Numbered from the stretch's first letter, positions 42,398-52,220 are shown. The stretch: 64,000 nucleotides of DNA from an uncultured Acetatifactor sp. (GCA_910578815.1 CAJTSE010000006.1:150172-214171); one strand, 5' to 3'. A program made the numbers and translations. Notes: a model not told the origin generated them from the sequence alone.

Positions 42398-43361
42398 GCT
42401 TTCTAAGCTGATGAAAAAAATGGGCATTCAGCGTAAATATATTTTTCTCCTGCTATTGAGATCCCCCTTTGATGCGCTTAGGGCATGGATGCTGGCGAAC
42501 CTGATGAAGGCTGTGTTTCTTTGTCTGGAGGCCTGCGACGGGGGCAGACTGTGGGTAGTATGTATAACATATGGCTTGATTTGTACCCTTTTGTTTTTCT
42601 ATAATGGTACCGTATGGAGCTTTTATGCGGCTTTTTCCGCCAAAGTGGAAGCCGGGCTGCAGAGGATTCTGCTTCGAAGGCTTATGAGCCTGCCCCTTAA
42701 GCAGGTGGACGGTCGTTTTGATGCGGAGTGGATCACAAGATTAAACAGTGACGTACAGGCGGTAAATATGATGATGAACGGGCCGTTGAATCTGCCTCAT
42801 GCGGTGGTATCCGTCATCAATACAACGCTTTCCTCTTTCTTAATGCTTGGAAGCAGCCGGCTTTTGTTTGTTGTGGCATGGGTGTTCATAATTCCCCATC
42901 TGTTTCTAAATTACGGGGTTGTGCTGAAATATGCGCCGAAATGGAAGAAGAAGTCGCAAAGGGCTGTGGCCGAGAGCACAGCCGCTATTAAGCCGCTGGT
43001 TACGGAGGCAGAGAGTATCCTGCTTTACGATGCAGGGGAGCTGATGATGGAAAAATATCAGGAAAGCAGCCGCCAGCTCATGAAGCTGAATTTGGGCATG
43101 CAGATGCGCAATGCCTTAAGCAGCGCTGTTTTGCGGTTGTTTGGATGCGGCGGATTTTTTGCGATGCTGGCAGTGGGGTATACTCTTGTTTTAAAAGGAA
43201 GGATGCCGCTTGCGGAAGTGATGTACTGTCTGCAGGTAAGGCTGTCCATTCTGACGGGGATGTTTATGCTGTTTAGCAGTATTAACAATATAAAAGCAAA
43301 TTCGGTTTGCGCAGAAAGAGTCAATAACGCGTTGGAAAAGGAAGGGGATTATGAAGGATAA
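42390..43361 (+). CDS. ABC exporter membrane domain without ATPase (second half)
   Basis: This 323-residue protein is a second exporter-type transmembrane domain (helices near residues 30, 55, 150, 170, 250 and 290; LLYDAGELMMEKYQ corresponds to the coupling region). It also lacks an ATPase domain, and the next gene starts 11 bp before its stop, so there is no room for a lost one. The likely complex is two different membrane subunits served by a dimer of the single ATPase upstream. GGGGGAAA precedes the ATG. Confidence 0.8.
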   Translation: MNELSKLMKKMGIQRKYIFLLLLRSPFDALRAWMLANLMKAVFLCLEACDGGRLWVVCITYGLICTLLFFYNGTVWSFYAAFSAKVEAGLQRILLRRLMSLPLKQVDGRFDAEWITRLNSDVQAVNMMMNGPLNLPHAVVSVINTTLSSFLMLGSSRLLFVVAWVFIIPHLFLNYGVVLKYAPKWKKKSQRAVAESTAAIKPLVTEAESILLYDAGELMMEKYQESSRQLMKLNLGMQMRNALSSAVLRLFGCGGFFAMLAVGYTLVLKGRMPLAEVMYCLQVRLSILTGMFMLFSSINNIKANSVCAERVNNALEKEGDYEG

Positions 43362-43821
43362 TCTTATGTTAATCGGAGAAATTGCGGAGTTTTTCGGCGT
43401 TTCCAGAAAAGCAATACGTTTATATGAAAAGAAGGGTATTTTAAAACCGGTAGAGGTGGATGCCTGTAACGGATACCGCTATTATTCTCCTGATCAGGTG
43501 CGGCAGCTGAACGCCCTTCTGGAGCTGAAGGCATTGGGCTTTTCTCTTGATGAAATCAAAACGATCATTGACGGGGAAGCGACAGGGGAGCAGCTGTTTG
43601 CCAGCCTTGAGAAAAAGCGGCAGGCATGGCAGCAGACCATAGACGCGGCAAGCTATAAGATGGAATGCCTTGGCGGCATCATAGACAATCTGCGGAGCTT
43701 ACAAGGCGCGGAAAATTTGGCGCAAATGACGGATGAGGAACGGGCATGGCTGCTGGTAAAGCTGGTCTGCATTGAGGACGTCAGGGCGCAAAGGGCCTTG
43801 AGTGAAGCTCTGTGGCTGTGA
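43351..43821 (+). CDS. MerR-family regulator of the split ABC operon
   Basis: This 156-residue protein has the MerR DNA-binding domain (IGEIAEFFGVSRKAIRLYEKKGIL) and a dimerisation helix, with only a short C-terminal region and no recognisable ligand domain. GGAAGGGG precedes the ATG, which overlaps the second membrane-domain gene. As the last gene of the operon it is well placed to act on the 19-bp-spacer promoter at 40702. It overlaps the next, convergent MerR gene by 41 bp. Confidence 0.85.
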   Translation: MKDNLMLIGEIAEFFGVSRKAIRLYEKKGILKPVEVDACNGYRYYSPDQVRQLNALLELKALGFSLDEIKTIIDGEATGEQLFASLEKKRQAWQQTIDAASYKMECLGGIIDNLRSLQGAENLAQMTDEERAWLLVKLVCIEDVRAQRALSEALWL

Positions 43822-44632
43822 GGGTACGGCAGCCGACGGTAATCATGGTAATGTAATCCTCCCGCTTCTGCAGGGACATTTCATTTAAGCCTTCTTCATA
43901 GGCATAGCCGGACAGCTCCAGTTGATTTTCCGATGCAAAACGGCAGACGGTCCGGTAGACTTCCTGCAGCTTGTCCCATCCGCCGACGCAGAAGGTTCGT
44001 AAATAATTGCCGGCGGGCCTGACGGCATCACAGCCTCCCGGCTCCTGCTTTCCATAGGCGAAAAAGCTGTCATAGCTCTGAAAATCGCCGTTTAAGATAT
44101 GCTCCGCCGATATGCGGCTGCCAAAATTGTCATACAGGCCGAAAATGGATTTCAGGCGCAGGGAAAAATCGCCGACCACTTCAAAATCCTGCTCGTCGTA
44201 AGCTCCCGTAATGGGAGCACTGAGTAAAATCGGCTGTTCGGGAAGTGTAATCCTTTCTATTTTTCCATGCTCCGCCCTCAGGCTTAGGGACAATTTCGCC
44301 GACTTTTGTTCCAAAAAGGATTTCGTATTTAAAAGCTCCTGAATGGATCTGTCAATCAGGGCTTTTTTTTCGGCGATCAGTTCCGAGAAGGAAGCGCCGG
44401 AAGGGCTTTCCTGGTAACGCATGATTTCTTCGATGGACAGGCCGATCTTTCTTAATGTCACGATCAGTTCCAGTTGTGCCGTCTGAAAGCAGGTATAATA
44501 ACGGTAGCCGTTTTCCGCTTTGTATGCAGGGGAAAACAGGCCGATCTCGTCATAATAGTGCAGAGTCCGTTTATTGATGCCGCCTAACTTCGCAAATTCT
44601 CCCGTGGTATATAAATAATTTTTGGTTTTCAT
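43781..44632 (-). CDS. MerR-family regulator with GyrI-like effector domain (BmrR/BltR type)
   Basis: This 283-residue protein has a MerR DNA-binding domain (YTTGEFAKLGGINKRTLHYYDEIG), a coiled coil, and a C-terminal GyrI-like ligand-binding domain from about residue 125. This is the build of multidrug-sensing regulators such as BmrR. The ATG at 44632 with GAGAGG is preferred over an upstream in-frame Met. It is divergent from the ABC exporter pair, with a MerR-type operator between them, so it most likely activates that exporter on binding a drug-like ligand. Confidence 0.86.
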   Translation of the reverse strand: MKTKNYLYTTGEFAKLGGINKRTLHYYDEIGLFSPAYKAENGYRYYTCFQTAQLELIVTLRKIGLSIEEIMRYQESPSGASFSELIAEKKALIDRSIQELLNTKSFLEQKSAKLSLSLRAEHGKIERITLPEQPILLSAPITGAYDEQDFEVVGDFSLRLKSIFGLYDNFGSRISAEHILNGDFQSYDSFFAYGKQEPGGCDAVRPAGNYLRTFCVGGWDKLQEVYRTVCRFASENQLELSGYAYEEGLNEMSLQKREDYITMITVGCRTLTATELHSRPFAP

Positions 44633-44661
44633 GTTTCCTCTCAAATTTCCAAATTCAACCC

Positions 44662-44692
44662 TTGACTTTACAGTTACTGTATAGTTTACAGT
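44662..44692 (+). promoter_or_regulatory. MerR-type promoter/operator of the heterodimeric ABC exporter
   Basis: TTGACT (44662-44667) and TACAGT (44687-44692) are 19 bp apart, with the perfect palindrome TACAGT-T-ACTGTA (44669-44681) in the spacer. It faces the exporter genes and lies between them and the divergent MerR regulator. Confidence 0.8.
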
Positions 44693-44817
44693 ACCATATG
44701 TAATGTAAATTTGCAATCAAACAAAGTACGCAGATTTGTGCCTGCAGTCCATACGCCCAAAAATGGATGCCTTTTGGTGTCAGAAATTTGCAGGTTACGG
44801 AAGGGAATGACAATTTT

Positions 44818-46542
44818 ATGAAAACAATTTTTTCAAACATGAAACTGAAAACGAGACGCATTGTCCTGCTGTCTGCTCTGATTTTGGCGGCGGCAGTAGG
44901 GGAAATGATGCTGCCCTCGCTGCTGGCGCAGATGATTAACAGTGGTGTGGCGGAAGGCTCTGACAGCAGGATTTTAGTGCTTGCGGCCGTAATGGCCGTG
45001 ATTACGGCTCTGGCCTGTGTGGTCAATTTTTTGTCCGTCCGCATAGCCTCCCGCATTTCCACGGATTTTGCCGCCAGGCTCAGGGGGCAGGTTTTTGAAA
45101 AGGTACAGAGTTTTTCCGCCGCGGAGCTTGACCGTTTTGGCACGGCCAGCCTGGTGACAAGGAGCACTTCGGATATTATGAATGTGCAGAATTTCCTGAC
45201 CATGCTTTTACGGATCGGAATTCTTGCGCCCATGATGGCAGTGGCGGGACTGGTTTTTTCCGCTGCTACTGGCGGGCAGGTCAGCTCCGTTTTAAGCGTC
45301 GCGATCCCTGTGCTGTTGATAGGCTGCGGCGTCGTGATTTTGCTGGCCTCCCGGTATTCCGTGAAGCTCAGAAATAAGCTGGATAGGATCAACCAGCTGT
45401 TTTTGGAGTCATTGGAGGGCGTGCGTGTAATCCGCGCATTTAACAGGCAGAAGGCGGAAAGCCGGCGCTTCGGAGAGGCAAACAGCGATTATGCGCAGAC
45501 AGCCATGATCTCCGGGCGGATTACCAGCCTTTTAATGCCGGTGATTAACGTGATTTTCGGTGTGACCACGGCGGCGGTTTTAGGGCTTGGGGCTCATTAT
45601 GTGGAGACAGGTGCCATGGAGGTGGGCTCCCTGGTGGCCAACAGCCAGTATATCAGTATGGTGCTGATGTCGGTGATGATGCTGGCGCTTGTAATCATGA
45701 TGTTTCCCACTGCCTATGCCTGTGCCGGGCGCATCCAGGAAGTGCTGAAGACGGAAGCCGCTATCCGGGACGGCAGCTTTTCCTTCAAGGACCGCCCCCT
45801 GCGCTCTACGGTGGAATTCAGGCATGTAACCTTTGCATATCCCGGCGCTCAGGAGCCGATTTTAAAGGACGTTAGCTTTGAGACACATCCCGGCGAGATT
45901 ACGGCTGTTATCGGCGGAACAGGCCGGGGAAAATCCAGCATTTTAAAACTGATTCCCCGCCTGTATGACCCTTTGTTCGGCGAAGTGCGGATCGACGGTG
46001 TTGATGCAAGGGAATATAAGGTGGATGAGCTGCGTTCTCTGATCGGCTATGTGCCCCAGAAGAATGTTTTGTTTTCGGGGGATATTGCCTCGAATCTAAA
46101 TTTCGGCAGGGAGTCAGGGACTGAGGAAGACTGGCGGGAGGCGGCGCAGATTGCCTGTGCGGAGGAATTCATATTGAAAAAGCAGCACGGCTACCATGAT
46201 ACCATTGCTCAGGGCGGCACCAACCTTTCCGGCGGGCAAAGACAACGCATGGCCATTGCGCGAGCGGTTATGAAAAAGCCGGAGATTTACCTGTTTGATG
46301 ACAGCTTCTCCGCGCTGGATATGAAAACCGATCAAACCCTGCGCAGAAATCTGAAAGCGGCTGTAGGGGATGCTGCCGTAATCATGGTGGCCCAGCGGAT
46401 CAGTACAATTTTGGATGCGGACCGCATTCTAGTGGTGGATGACGGCATGATCGTGGGGCAGGGAACTCACAGAGAGCTTTTGGATACCTGCCCGCTTTAT
46501 CGGGAGATTGCGGAAATACAGCTGGGAAAGGAGGCAGTCTGA
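44818..46542 (+). CDS. Heterodimeric ABC exporter subunit 1
   Basis: This 574-residue half-transporter has six transmembrane helices and an ATPase domain with Walker A GGTGRGKSS, signature LSGGQRQRMAIARAV and Walker B IYLFDDSFSALD. The residue after the Walker B aspartate is Asp rather than the catalytic Glu, as in the degenerate site of heterodimeric exporters such as BmrCD, LmrCD and TM287/288. It begins at ATG 44818; an earlier in-frame Met at 44767 has no ribosome binding site. Multidrug export is likely given the BmrR-type regulator. Confidence 0.88.
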   Translation: MKTIFSNMKLKTRRIVLLSALILAAAVGEMMLPSLLAQMINSGVAEGSDSRILVLAAVMAVITALACVVNFLSVRIASRISTDFAARLRGQVFEKVQSFSAAELDRFGTASLVTRSTSDIMNVQNFLTMLLRIGILAPMMAVAGLVFSAATGGQVSSVLSVAIPVLLIGCGVVILLASRYSVKLRNKLDRINQLFLESLEGVRVIRAFNRQKAESRRFGEANSDYAQTAMISGRITSLLMPVINVIFGVTTAAVLGLGAHYVETGAMEVGSLVANSQYISMVLMSVMMLALVIMMFPTAYACAGRIQEVLKTEAAIRDGSFSFKDRPLRSTVEFRHVTFAYPGAQEPILKDVSFETHPGEITAVIGGTGRGKSSILKLIPRLYDPLFGEVRIDGVDAREYKVDELRSLIGYVPQKNVLFSGDIASNLNFGRESGTEEDWREAAQIACAEEFILKKQHGYHDTIAQGGTNLSGGQRQRMAIARAVMKKPEIYLFDDSFSALDMKTDQTLRRNLKAAVGDAAVIMVAQRISTILDADRILVVDDGMIVGQGTHRELLDTCPLYREIAEIQLGKEAV

Positions 46543-46543
46543 T

Positions 46544-48283
46544 ATGAAGAAACATACCTTTAAACGTCTTTTTGCATACCTGAAGGCATACCGTCTGCGG
46601 TTGTTTTTTGTTTTGCTCTTTGCGGCAGTGAGCACGGTGTTTACGGTGATGGCCCCTTTTGTCATCGGCAGGGTTACGACAGCTTTGTTTGATAGTATCC
46701 GGGACGGCGTTTTTTACTGGGAAACCATTCTCTGGCTGCTTGGTGCCCTGGTGGCATTATATCTGACGGCGCAATTCTTTTCGTTTTTACAGGGCTTCCA
46801 CATGGCAAAGATCACTGCCAATGTGATGGGCAGGATTAGAGAGGATATTGACGGCAAAATGCACAGACTGCGTCTCAATTATTATGATACCCATACGCAT
46901 GGCGACATTCTCAGTGTGATTACCAATGATGTGGATACCATCAACAATACGGTCAGCCAGAATCTTACCTCTATTGTGACCCAGGTAATTACGGCAGTGG
47001 GAATACTTTTGATGATGCTGGCCATCAGCCCCAGGCTGACGCTGATTCCGATCATTATGGTGCCATTGTCCCTGTTTAGCGCGGCAGGCGTGATGAAGGC
47101 AAGCGGCAGGCATTACGGAAGGCAGCAGGAGCTGCTGGGCAGATTAAACGGTTATATCGAGGAAATGTATAACGGACAGCAGGTGATTCAGTCTTTTAAC
47201 TATCAGGAAAGGGCAAAGCAGCAGTTCCATGCTTTAAACCGGGAACTGGAAAGCAGGTCCTGCCAGGCAGAGACGGCTGCAGGCGCAGTCAGCCCCATCA
47301 CTACCTTTGTGAATGATATGGGTTACGTAATCTGTGCGGCGCTGGGCTGTATCTGGGCGATTGGCGGCCGCATTACCGTGGGAAACGTACAGGCCATGCT
47401 GGAGTATACCCGTCGGTTTGCCGAGCCTTTTTCCTCGCTGGCAGGCATGGCCGGAAGCTTCGGCGCCGCCAGAGCCGCGGGAGATCGGATTTTTGCCCTG
47501 CTGGATGCAGAGGAAGAGCTGCCTGAGGCCGAAACATGTCTTGTTCCGGAAAATCGCTCCGGCAGCGTAACCTTCCGGGACGTTCACTTTGGCTATACGC
47601 CGGGGAACCTGCTGATGAAAGGGGTTAATCTAACGGTAAAGCCCGGTCAGAAGGTGGCTGTTGTGGGTCCTACCGGAGCCGGTAAAACAACACTGATCAA
47701 TCTGCTGATGCGCTTTTATGAAATTAACAGCGGTGCAATCACGGTGGACGGGGTCAATATCTGCGATATGTCCAGAGAAGAGCTGCGGGACCGCTTCGGT
47801 ATGGTCTTGCAGGACACATGGCTTTTTCAGGGGACCATTGCCGATAACCTGGGGTATGCGGAAGAAAATATGGACAGAGAAAAGATCATTGCTTCCGCAA
47901 AGTCTGCCTGTGCCCATGATTTTATTAAAACCCTTCCGGGCGGATACGACATGGAGCTGACAAAGGGCGCAGAAAATATTTCTCAGGGGGAGAGGCAGCT
48001 TCTTACCATTGCCAGGGCCATTGCTTCCGATCCGGAAATCATGATTCTGGACGAGGCCACCAGTAATGTGGATACCCATACGGAGGTATTGATTCAGCGG
48101 GCCATGGCGCAGCTGATGAAGGGGCGCACCAGTTTTGTGATTGCCCACCGCCTGTCCACCATCCGGGACGCAGACATGATTTTGTACATGGAGGACGGAG
48201 ATATAAAGGAGATGGGAAACCATGAAGAGCTGATGGGGAAAAACGGAAAATATGCGGCGCTTTATAACAGCCAGTTTGCATAA
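46544..48283 (+). CDS. Heterodimeric ABC exporter subunit 2
   Basis: This 579-residue half-transporter has six helices and an ATPase domain with Walker A GPTGAGKTT and a canonical Walker B IMILDEATSNVD with catalytic Glu. Its signature motif reads ISQGE instead of LSGGQ. Since each ATP site pairs one subunit's Walker motifs with the partner's signature, the degenerate Walker B of subunit 1 and the degenerate signature here fall in the same site, as expected. AAGGAGG lies before ATG 46544, one base after the stop of subunit 1. Confidence 0.9.
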   Translation: MKKHTFKRLFAYLKAYRLRLFFVLLFAAVSTVFTVMAPFVIGRVTTALFDSIRDGVFYWETILWLLGALVALYLTAQFFSFLQGFHMAKITANVMGRIREDIDGKMHRLRLNYYDTHTHGDILSVITNDVDTINNTVSQNLTSIVTQVITAVGILLMMLAISPRLTLIPIIMVPLSLFSAAGVMKASGRHYGRQQELLGRLNGYIEEMYNGQQVIQSFNYQERAKQQFHALNRELESRSCQAETAAGAVSPITTFVNDMGYVICAALGCIWAIGGRITVGNVQAMLEYTRRFAEPFSSLAGMAGSFGAARAAGDRIFALLDAEEELPEAETCLVPENRSGSVTFRDVHFGYTPGNLLMKGVNLTVKPGQKVAVVGPTGAGKTTLINLLMRFYEINSGAITVDGVNICDMSREELRDRFGMVLQDTWLFQGTIADNLGYAEENMDREKIIASAKSACAHDFIKTLPGGYDMELTKGAENISQGERQLLTIARAIASDPEIMILDEATSNVDTHTEVLIQRAMAQLMKGRTSFVIAHRLSTIRDADMILYMEDGDIKEMGNHEELMGKNGKYAALYNSQFA

Positions 48284-48348
48284 AAGACCGGGCCCGTGTG
48301 ACGGATCAGCCTTTCGACAACCTGTCCATTATTTTAAAAGCCGGGTGA

Positions 48349-48377
48349 TTGCAAGGGAGGGATACATTTGGTATGAT
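48349..48377 (+). promoter_or_regulatory. Promoter of the MATE pump gene
   Basis: TTGCAA (48349-48354) and TATGAT (48372-48377) are 17 bp apart, 19 bp before the start codon. Confidence 0.65.
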
Positions 48378-48396
48378 AAGGTGAAAGGGGGGATTT

Positions 48397-49749
48397 ATGC
48401 AGAACAATTTGACACAGGGCAGTATGCTGAAAAATCTGATCCGGTTTTCCCTGCCCTTTTTGATTTCCAGTTTTTTACAGACGTTTTACGGGCTGGCGGA
48501 TCTGTTTTTTGTTGGTAAATGGTGCGGGGCTGACACTATTACGGCAGTGTCTGTGGGCAGCCAGGTTACACATATGCTGACGGTGGTCATTGCGGGGCTT
48601 TCCATGGGAAGTACGGTGGCCATCGGACATGCAGTCGGCGCGGGGAAACAGAATAAAGCGGCAAGGGTCATCGGGAATACGGTGACTCTTTTTGCCGTTT
48701 TTGCTTTGGTGCTTACCTTCCTTTTGATTCTGTGTCTGGACGGGGTGGTGGCAGTGCTGGCAACTCCGCCGGAAGCAGTGGAGCAGGCGAAGGAGTATTT
48801 GCTGGTGTGCTTCATCGGTATTCCTTTTATCACGGCCTATAACGTAATCAGCAGTATTTTCAGAGGGCTGGGGGATTCTAAGACGCCCATGTATTTTGTG
48901 GCGGCGGCTGGCGTGATGAATATCGTGCTGGACTGCATTTTGATCGGCCCGTTTGCCATGGGAGCAAGGGGTGCTGCTATTGCCACGGTGGCAGCTCAGG
49001 CATGCAGCGTCCTTTTGGCGTTTACGGCCATACAGCGGAGAAAGGCGCAGATCGGGCTGCAGGCCGGGGATCTTAAGCCGGAGCAGGGGACGCTGCCTGG
49101 TATTCTTAAGGTGGGGATTCCCATTGCGGTTCAAGACGGGATCATTCAGATTTCTTTTTTGGTCATAACCGCCATTGCTAACGGCAGGGGAGTGGACGTG
49201 GCGGCAGCGGTGGGGATTGTGGAAAAGCTGATCGGCTTCTTCTTCCTTGTGCCCTCGGCCATGCTTTCCTCCGTTTCGGCCATTGCCTCTCAGAACGCAG
49301 GGGCAGGGAAGCATGAGCAGGCGGAAAAGGTGTTGTGGTACGGTATCCGCATCAGTGTGTGTTTTGGCCTGGCCGTGGCCTTTGCCTGCCAATTTGCCGC
49401 GGAAGCACTGGTGGGGCTGTTTGCGGGGGAAGAGCCGGAGGTGATCCGGCTGGGAGGACAATATTTAAGGTCTTATGCCTTTGACTGTGCGGCAGCGGGA
49501 ATTCACTTCTGCTTCAGCGGCTATTTCTGTGCTTACGGTAAGTCGGTGCTTTCCTTTGTACATAACGTGGCCTCGGCTCTTTTGGTGCGGATTCCGGGGG
49601 CATATCTGGCGTCCCTGTATTTTCCGGAATCACTATACCCCATGGGCTGGGCGGCTCCCGTCGGGTCGCTGCTGTCGGTGGCGATCTGCGTGATCTTTTA
49701 TATGCGGGGCAGGGAGAGTCTGTTTTTTCATATGAATCCAAAAAGTTAA
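48397..49749 (+). CDS. MATE-family efflux pump
   Basis: This 450-residue protein has twelve predicted helices in two similar halves and the family features FYGLADLFFVGKWCG near the N terminus, AVGAGKQNKAARV and, in the second half, SQNAGAGKHEQAEK. MATE pumps export cationic drugs against a sodium or proton gradient. AAAGGGGGG precedes the ATG. It has its own promoter but lies directly behind the ABC exporter pair on the same strand. Confidence 0.92.
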   Translation: MQNNLTQGSMLKNLIRFSLPFLISSFLQTFYGLADLFFVGKWCGADTITAVSVGSQVTHMLTVVIAGLSMGSTVAIGHAVGAGKQNKAARVIGNTVTLFAVFALVLTFLLILCLDGVVAVLATPPEAVEQAKEYLLVCFIGIPFITAYNVISSIFRGLGDSKTPMYFVAAAGVMNIVLDCILIGPFAMGARGAAIATVAAQACSVLLAFTAIQRRKAQIGLQAGDLKPEQGTLPGILKVGIPIAVQDGIIQISFLVITAIANGRGVDVAAAVGIVEKLIGFFFLVPSAMLSSVSAIASQNAGAGKHEQAEKVLWYGIRISVCFGLAVAFACQFAAEALVGLFAGEEPEVIRLGGQYLRSYAFDCAAAGIHFCFSGYFCAYGKSVLSFVHNVASALLVRIPGAYLASLYFPESLYPMGWAAPVGSLLSVAICVIFYMRGRESLFFHMNPKS

Positions 49750-49819
49750 AGACTTGTTAAGAATTTCTATGCTATGATTCAGAACATGGAGAAAAAACGT
49801 AAGAAAAGAGGGATACGCT

Positions 49820-52171
49820 ATGTTCTGGAGAATATTAAAAAAAGACCTGAAACGCAAAAGGACCATGAACATCATTTTACTGCTGTTTGTCATTTTGTGT
49901 TCCATGTTTGCAGCGGCGGCGGTGAACAACATCATAGCTGTGACTGGCGGTATCGAGCATTATTTCGATGCCGCAAATGTCCCTGATGTCACCGTGATGA
50001 CCCTGGGAGAAAACGACGCGGGAGAAAGGCTCGCCGAGCTTGCCTGCGTCAGGGAGATAAAGACCGAGCATTGGCTGAGCTGCAGCTCAAAGAGTTTCTG
50101 GCATAACGGAAAGAAGCTCGATAATTTCACGAATGCCGCCTGCTTGATTTCCGATGGTGAAATGGCGATCAACTATTTTGATGAGAACAATAACATCATC
50201 GAAAACGTGGACAGGGGCTGTTTTTATGCCAGTGCGCCTTTTTTACAGGACGTTGCTATAAAAAAGGGCGACGAGGTGGAGCTTACTGTGGGTGACTGCC
50301 ATCTTACGCTTCAGTTTATGGGACGGTTCAAGGGTGCGCTGTCCCGTTCGGGAAAAGCTGATTCCCCGTATCTTATCATAAACTCTGCTGACTATGACTG
50401 TCTTGACAAGGACGAAGCTGCTCATATCCTGAATTACAAGCAGTTTTATATCAATACATCCGATGTTGATGAAATCAAGGAACTTGCAAAGAACTATGAC
50501 CGTGTATTTGTCATCACACGGGAAGAAAGCAAGAGTATTTATCTCTATGATATGCTTTTGGCTTATGCTTTAATGATAATCAGCGTTGTGCTGATGTTCA
50601 CAGCATTTGCAGTGCTGCGTTTCACCATAGGCTTTACGATCAGCGAGGAATTTCGTGAGATCGGTGTGATGAAGGCAGTCGGTATCGGTAACGCCGGGAT
50701 CAGAAGCCTGTATATTGTCAAATATCTTGCCATTGCCGTGGTCGGTGCACTGATCGGGTATTTTAGTTCCATCCCTCTTAGGCGTATGATGATGAAAACG
50801 GTATCGGAAAATATGGTTCTCGGCAGCGAGAGCGGCACTCTTATGGGGATTTTAAGTTCTGTGGCAGTAGTGATCATGATCCTGCTGTTCTGCTATGGCT
50901 GCACACGCAGAGTCAATAAACTCTCACCGATTGATGCAGTAAGAAGCGGGCAGACGGGCGAACGTTTTCAAAAAAGGAGCCTTTTGCGTTTAGGCCGTTC
51001 TAAGCTGCCACAGGCGGCATTTTTCTCAGTCAATGATGTGCTTAGTTCACCGAAACAGTTTTCTATCATAACGGTTGTGTTTACGCTCTGTATCCTGTTG
51101 ATGACGATCATGTCAAATTTTGAGTTGACATTAAAAAGTGAAAAACTGCTGCGTTTCTTCGATGTACCCTCAAGCGAAGCGCATATCATGGACAGCGAAA
51201 TACTTGCAAAAGTCATGACGGATCAGAGTACGCATAAGGCAATCATCGCAGATACCGAAAAACTCCTTGCCGATAACGGAATGCCCGGCAAGTGCACAAT
51301 GACGATAGGTGCGCAGTTTGAAACATCACATGAAGACAAAACAGAAACGGTTAATTTTCGCGTCATGAAAGGGGAAACAAATGACACGTTCTATGTAGAC
51401 AAAGGCAGCGCTCCACAGAAGGTGGACGAGATCGCCGTAACGGCAGGCACCCTCGATAATCTGGGCGCAGAGATCGGCGACAGGGTAACGGCAGTCATAA
51501 ATGAAAAAGAGTATGAGTTTATGATCACGGGAACATTTTCTTCGTTCGTCAACACCGCTAACGCCGCTTTTCTATATAAAGATTTTGACCTCGGACATCA
51601 GGAGGCAAGCAATGTGATGGGCGTGCAGATACACTTTGACGGCAGCCCCGACAAGGAGCAGATAAACCAAAACATTGAAAAGCTTAAAGATCTGCTCGAA
51701 ACTGACAAGGTGTATTCTTCCCCGGATTACATCAATCATTTTACGGGAATGTCCGATACGCTGAATGCGACTAAAAAGATGATGATGATCATTACTGTGA
51801 TCGTAACGGCATTGATCGTCATACTCATGGAGCGTTCGTTCCTCTCAAAGGAAAAAAGCGAGATTGCACTGATGAAAGCGGTGGGGATTCCTGACAGCAG
51901 CATTGTTGCACAGCATACACTGCGATTTGTGATCGTATCGGTGATTGCCTGCATTGTTTCGACCGCGGCGCTTATGCCGATCAGCAACGTAATGATGAAT
52001 TGGATCGGTAACATGATCGGCGATATATCAGGCCTGCAATGCGATTTTGATCCGCTGGAAATATTTGTGGGCTGCCCGGCAATTCTCATCGGCGTGACCG
52101 CTCTGGGCTCTTTCCTGACAGCGCTTTACACAAAAACGATCAAGGCTTCCGATACGGCAAGTATAGAATAA
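49820..52171 (+). CDS. FtsX-type ABC permease with two large extracellular regions
   Basis: This 783-residue permease has a first helix near residues 15-35, a large extracellular domain, then three helices (about 250-370) forming the first FtsX core. A further helix near 415 precedes a second extracellular domain, and three C-terminal helices (about 640-780) form the second FtsX core. This duplicated MacB/SalY-like design is used by peptide-antibiotic resistance or signalling transporters. GAGGG precedes the ATG. Substrate unknown; its partner ATPase and a two-component system follow. Confidence 0.85.
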   Translation: MFWRILKKDLKRKRTMNIILLLFVILCSMFAAAAVNNIIAVTGGIEHYFDAANVPDVTVMTLGENDAGERLAELACVREIKTEHWLSCSSKSFWHNGKKLDNFTNAACLISDGEMAINYFDENNNIIENVDRGCFYASAPFLQDVAIKKGDEVELTVGDCHLTLQFMGRFKGALSRSGKADSPYLIINSADYDCLDKDEAAHILNYKQFYINTSDVDEIKELAKNYDRVFVITREESKSIYLYDMLLAYALMIISVVLMFTAFAVLRFTIGFTISEEFREIGVMKAVGIGNAGIRSLYIVKYLAIAVVGALIGYFSSIPLRRMMMKTVSENMVLGSESGTLMGILSSVAVVIMILLFCYGCTRRVNKLSPIDAVRSGQTGERFQKRSLLRLGRSKLPQAAFFSVNDVLSSPKQFSIITVVFTLCILLMTIMSNFELTLKSEKLLRFFDVPSSEAHIMDSEILAKVMTDQSTHKAIIADTEKLLADNGMPGKCTMTIGAQFETSHEDKTETVNFRVMKGETNDTFYVDKGSAPQKVDEIAVTAGTLDNLGAEIGDRVTAVINEKEYEFMITGTFSSFVNTANAAFLYKDFDLGHQEASNVMGVQIHFDGSPDKEQINQNIEKLKDLLETDKVYSSPDYINHFTGMSDTLNATKKMMMIITVIVTALIVILMERSFLSKEKSEIALMKAVGIPDSSIVAQHTLRFVIVSVIACIVSTAALMPISNVMMNWIGNMIGDISGLQCDFDPLEIFVGCPAILIGVTALGSFLTALYTKTIKASDTASIE

Positions 52172-52220
52172 AATAGTTTCGAAATGAAGAAACACCAACT
52201 GGAATAAGGAGGACAATAGA

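Noticed and set aside
48475..49461. A 328-codon open frame antisense to the MATE pump
   Set aside because: It is His/Arg/Pro-rich, as expected for the reverse strand of a membrane-protein gene, and has no start signals.
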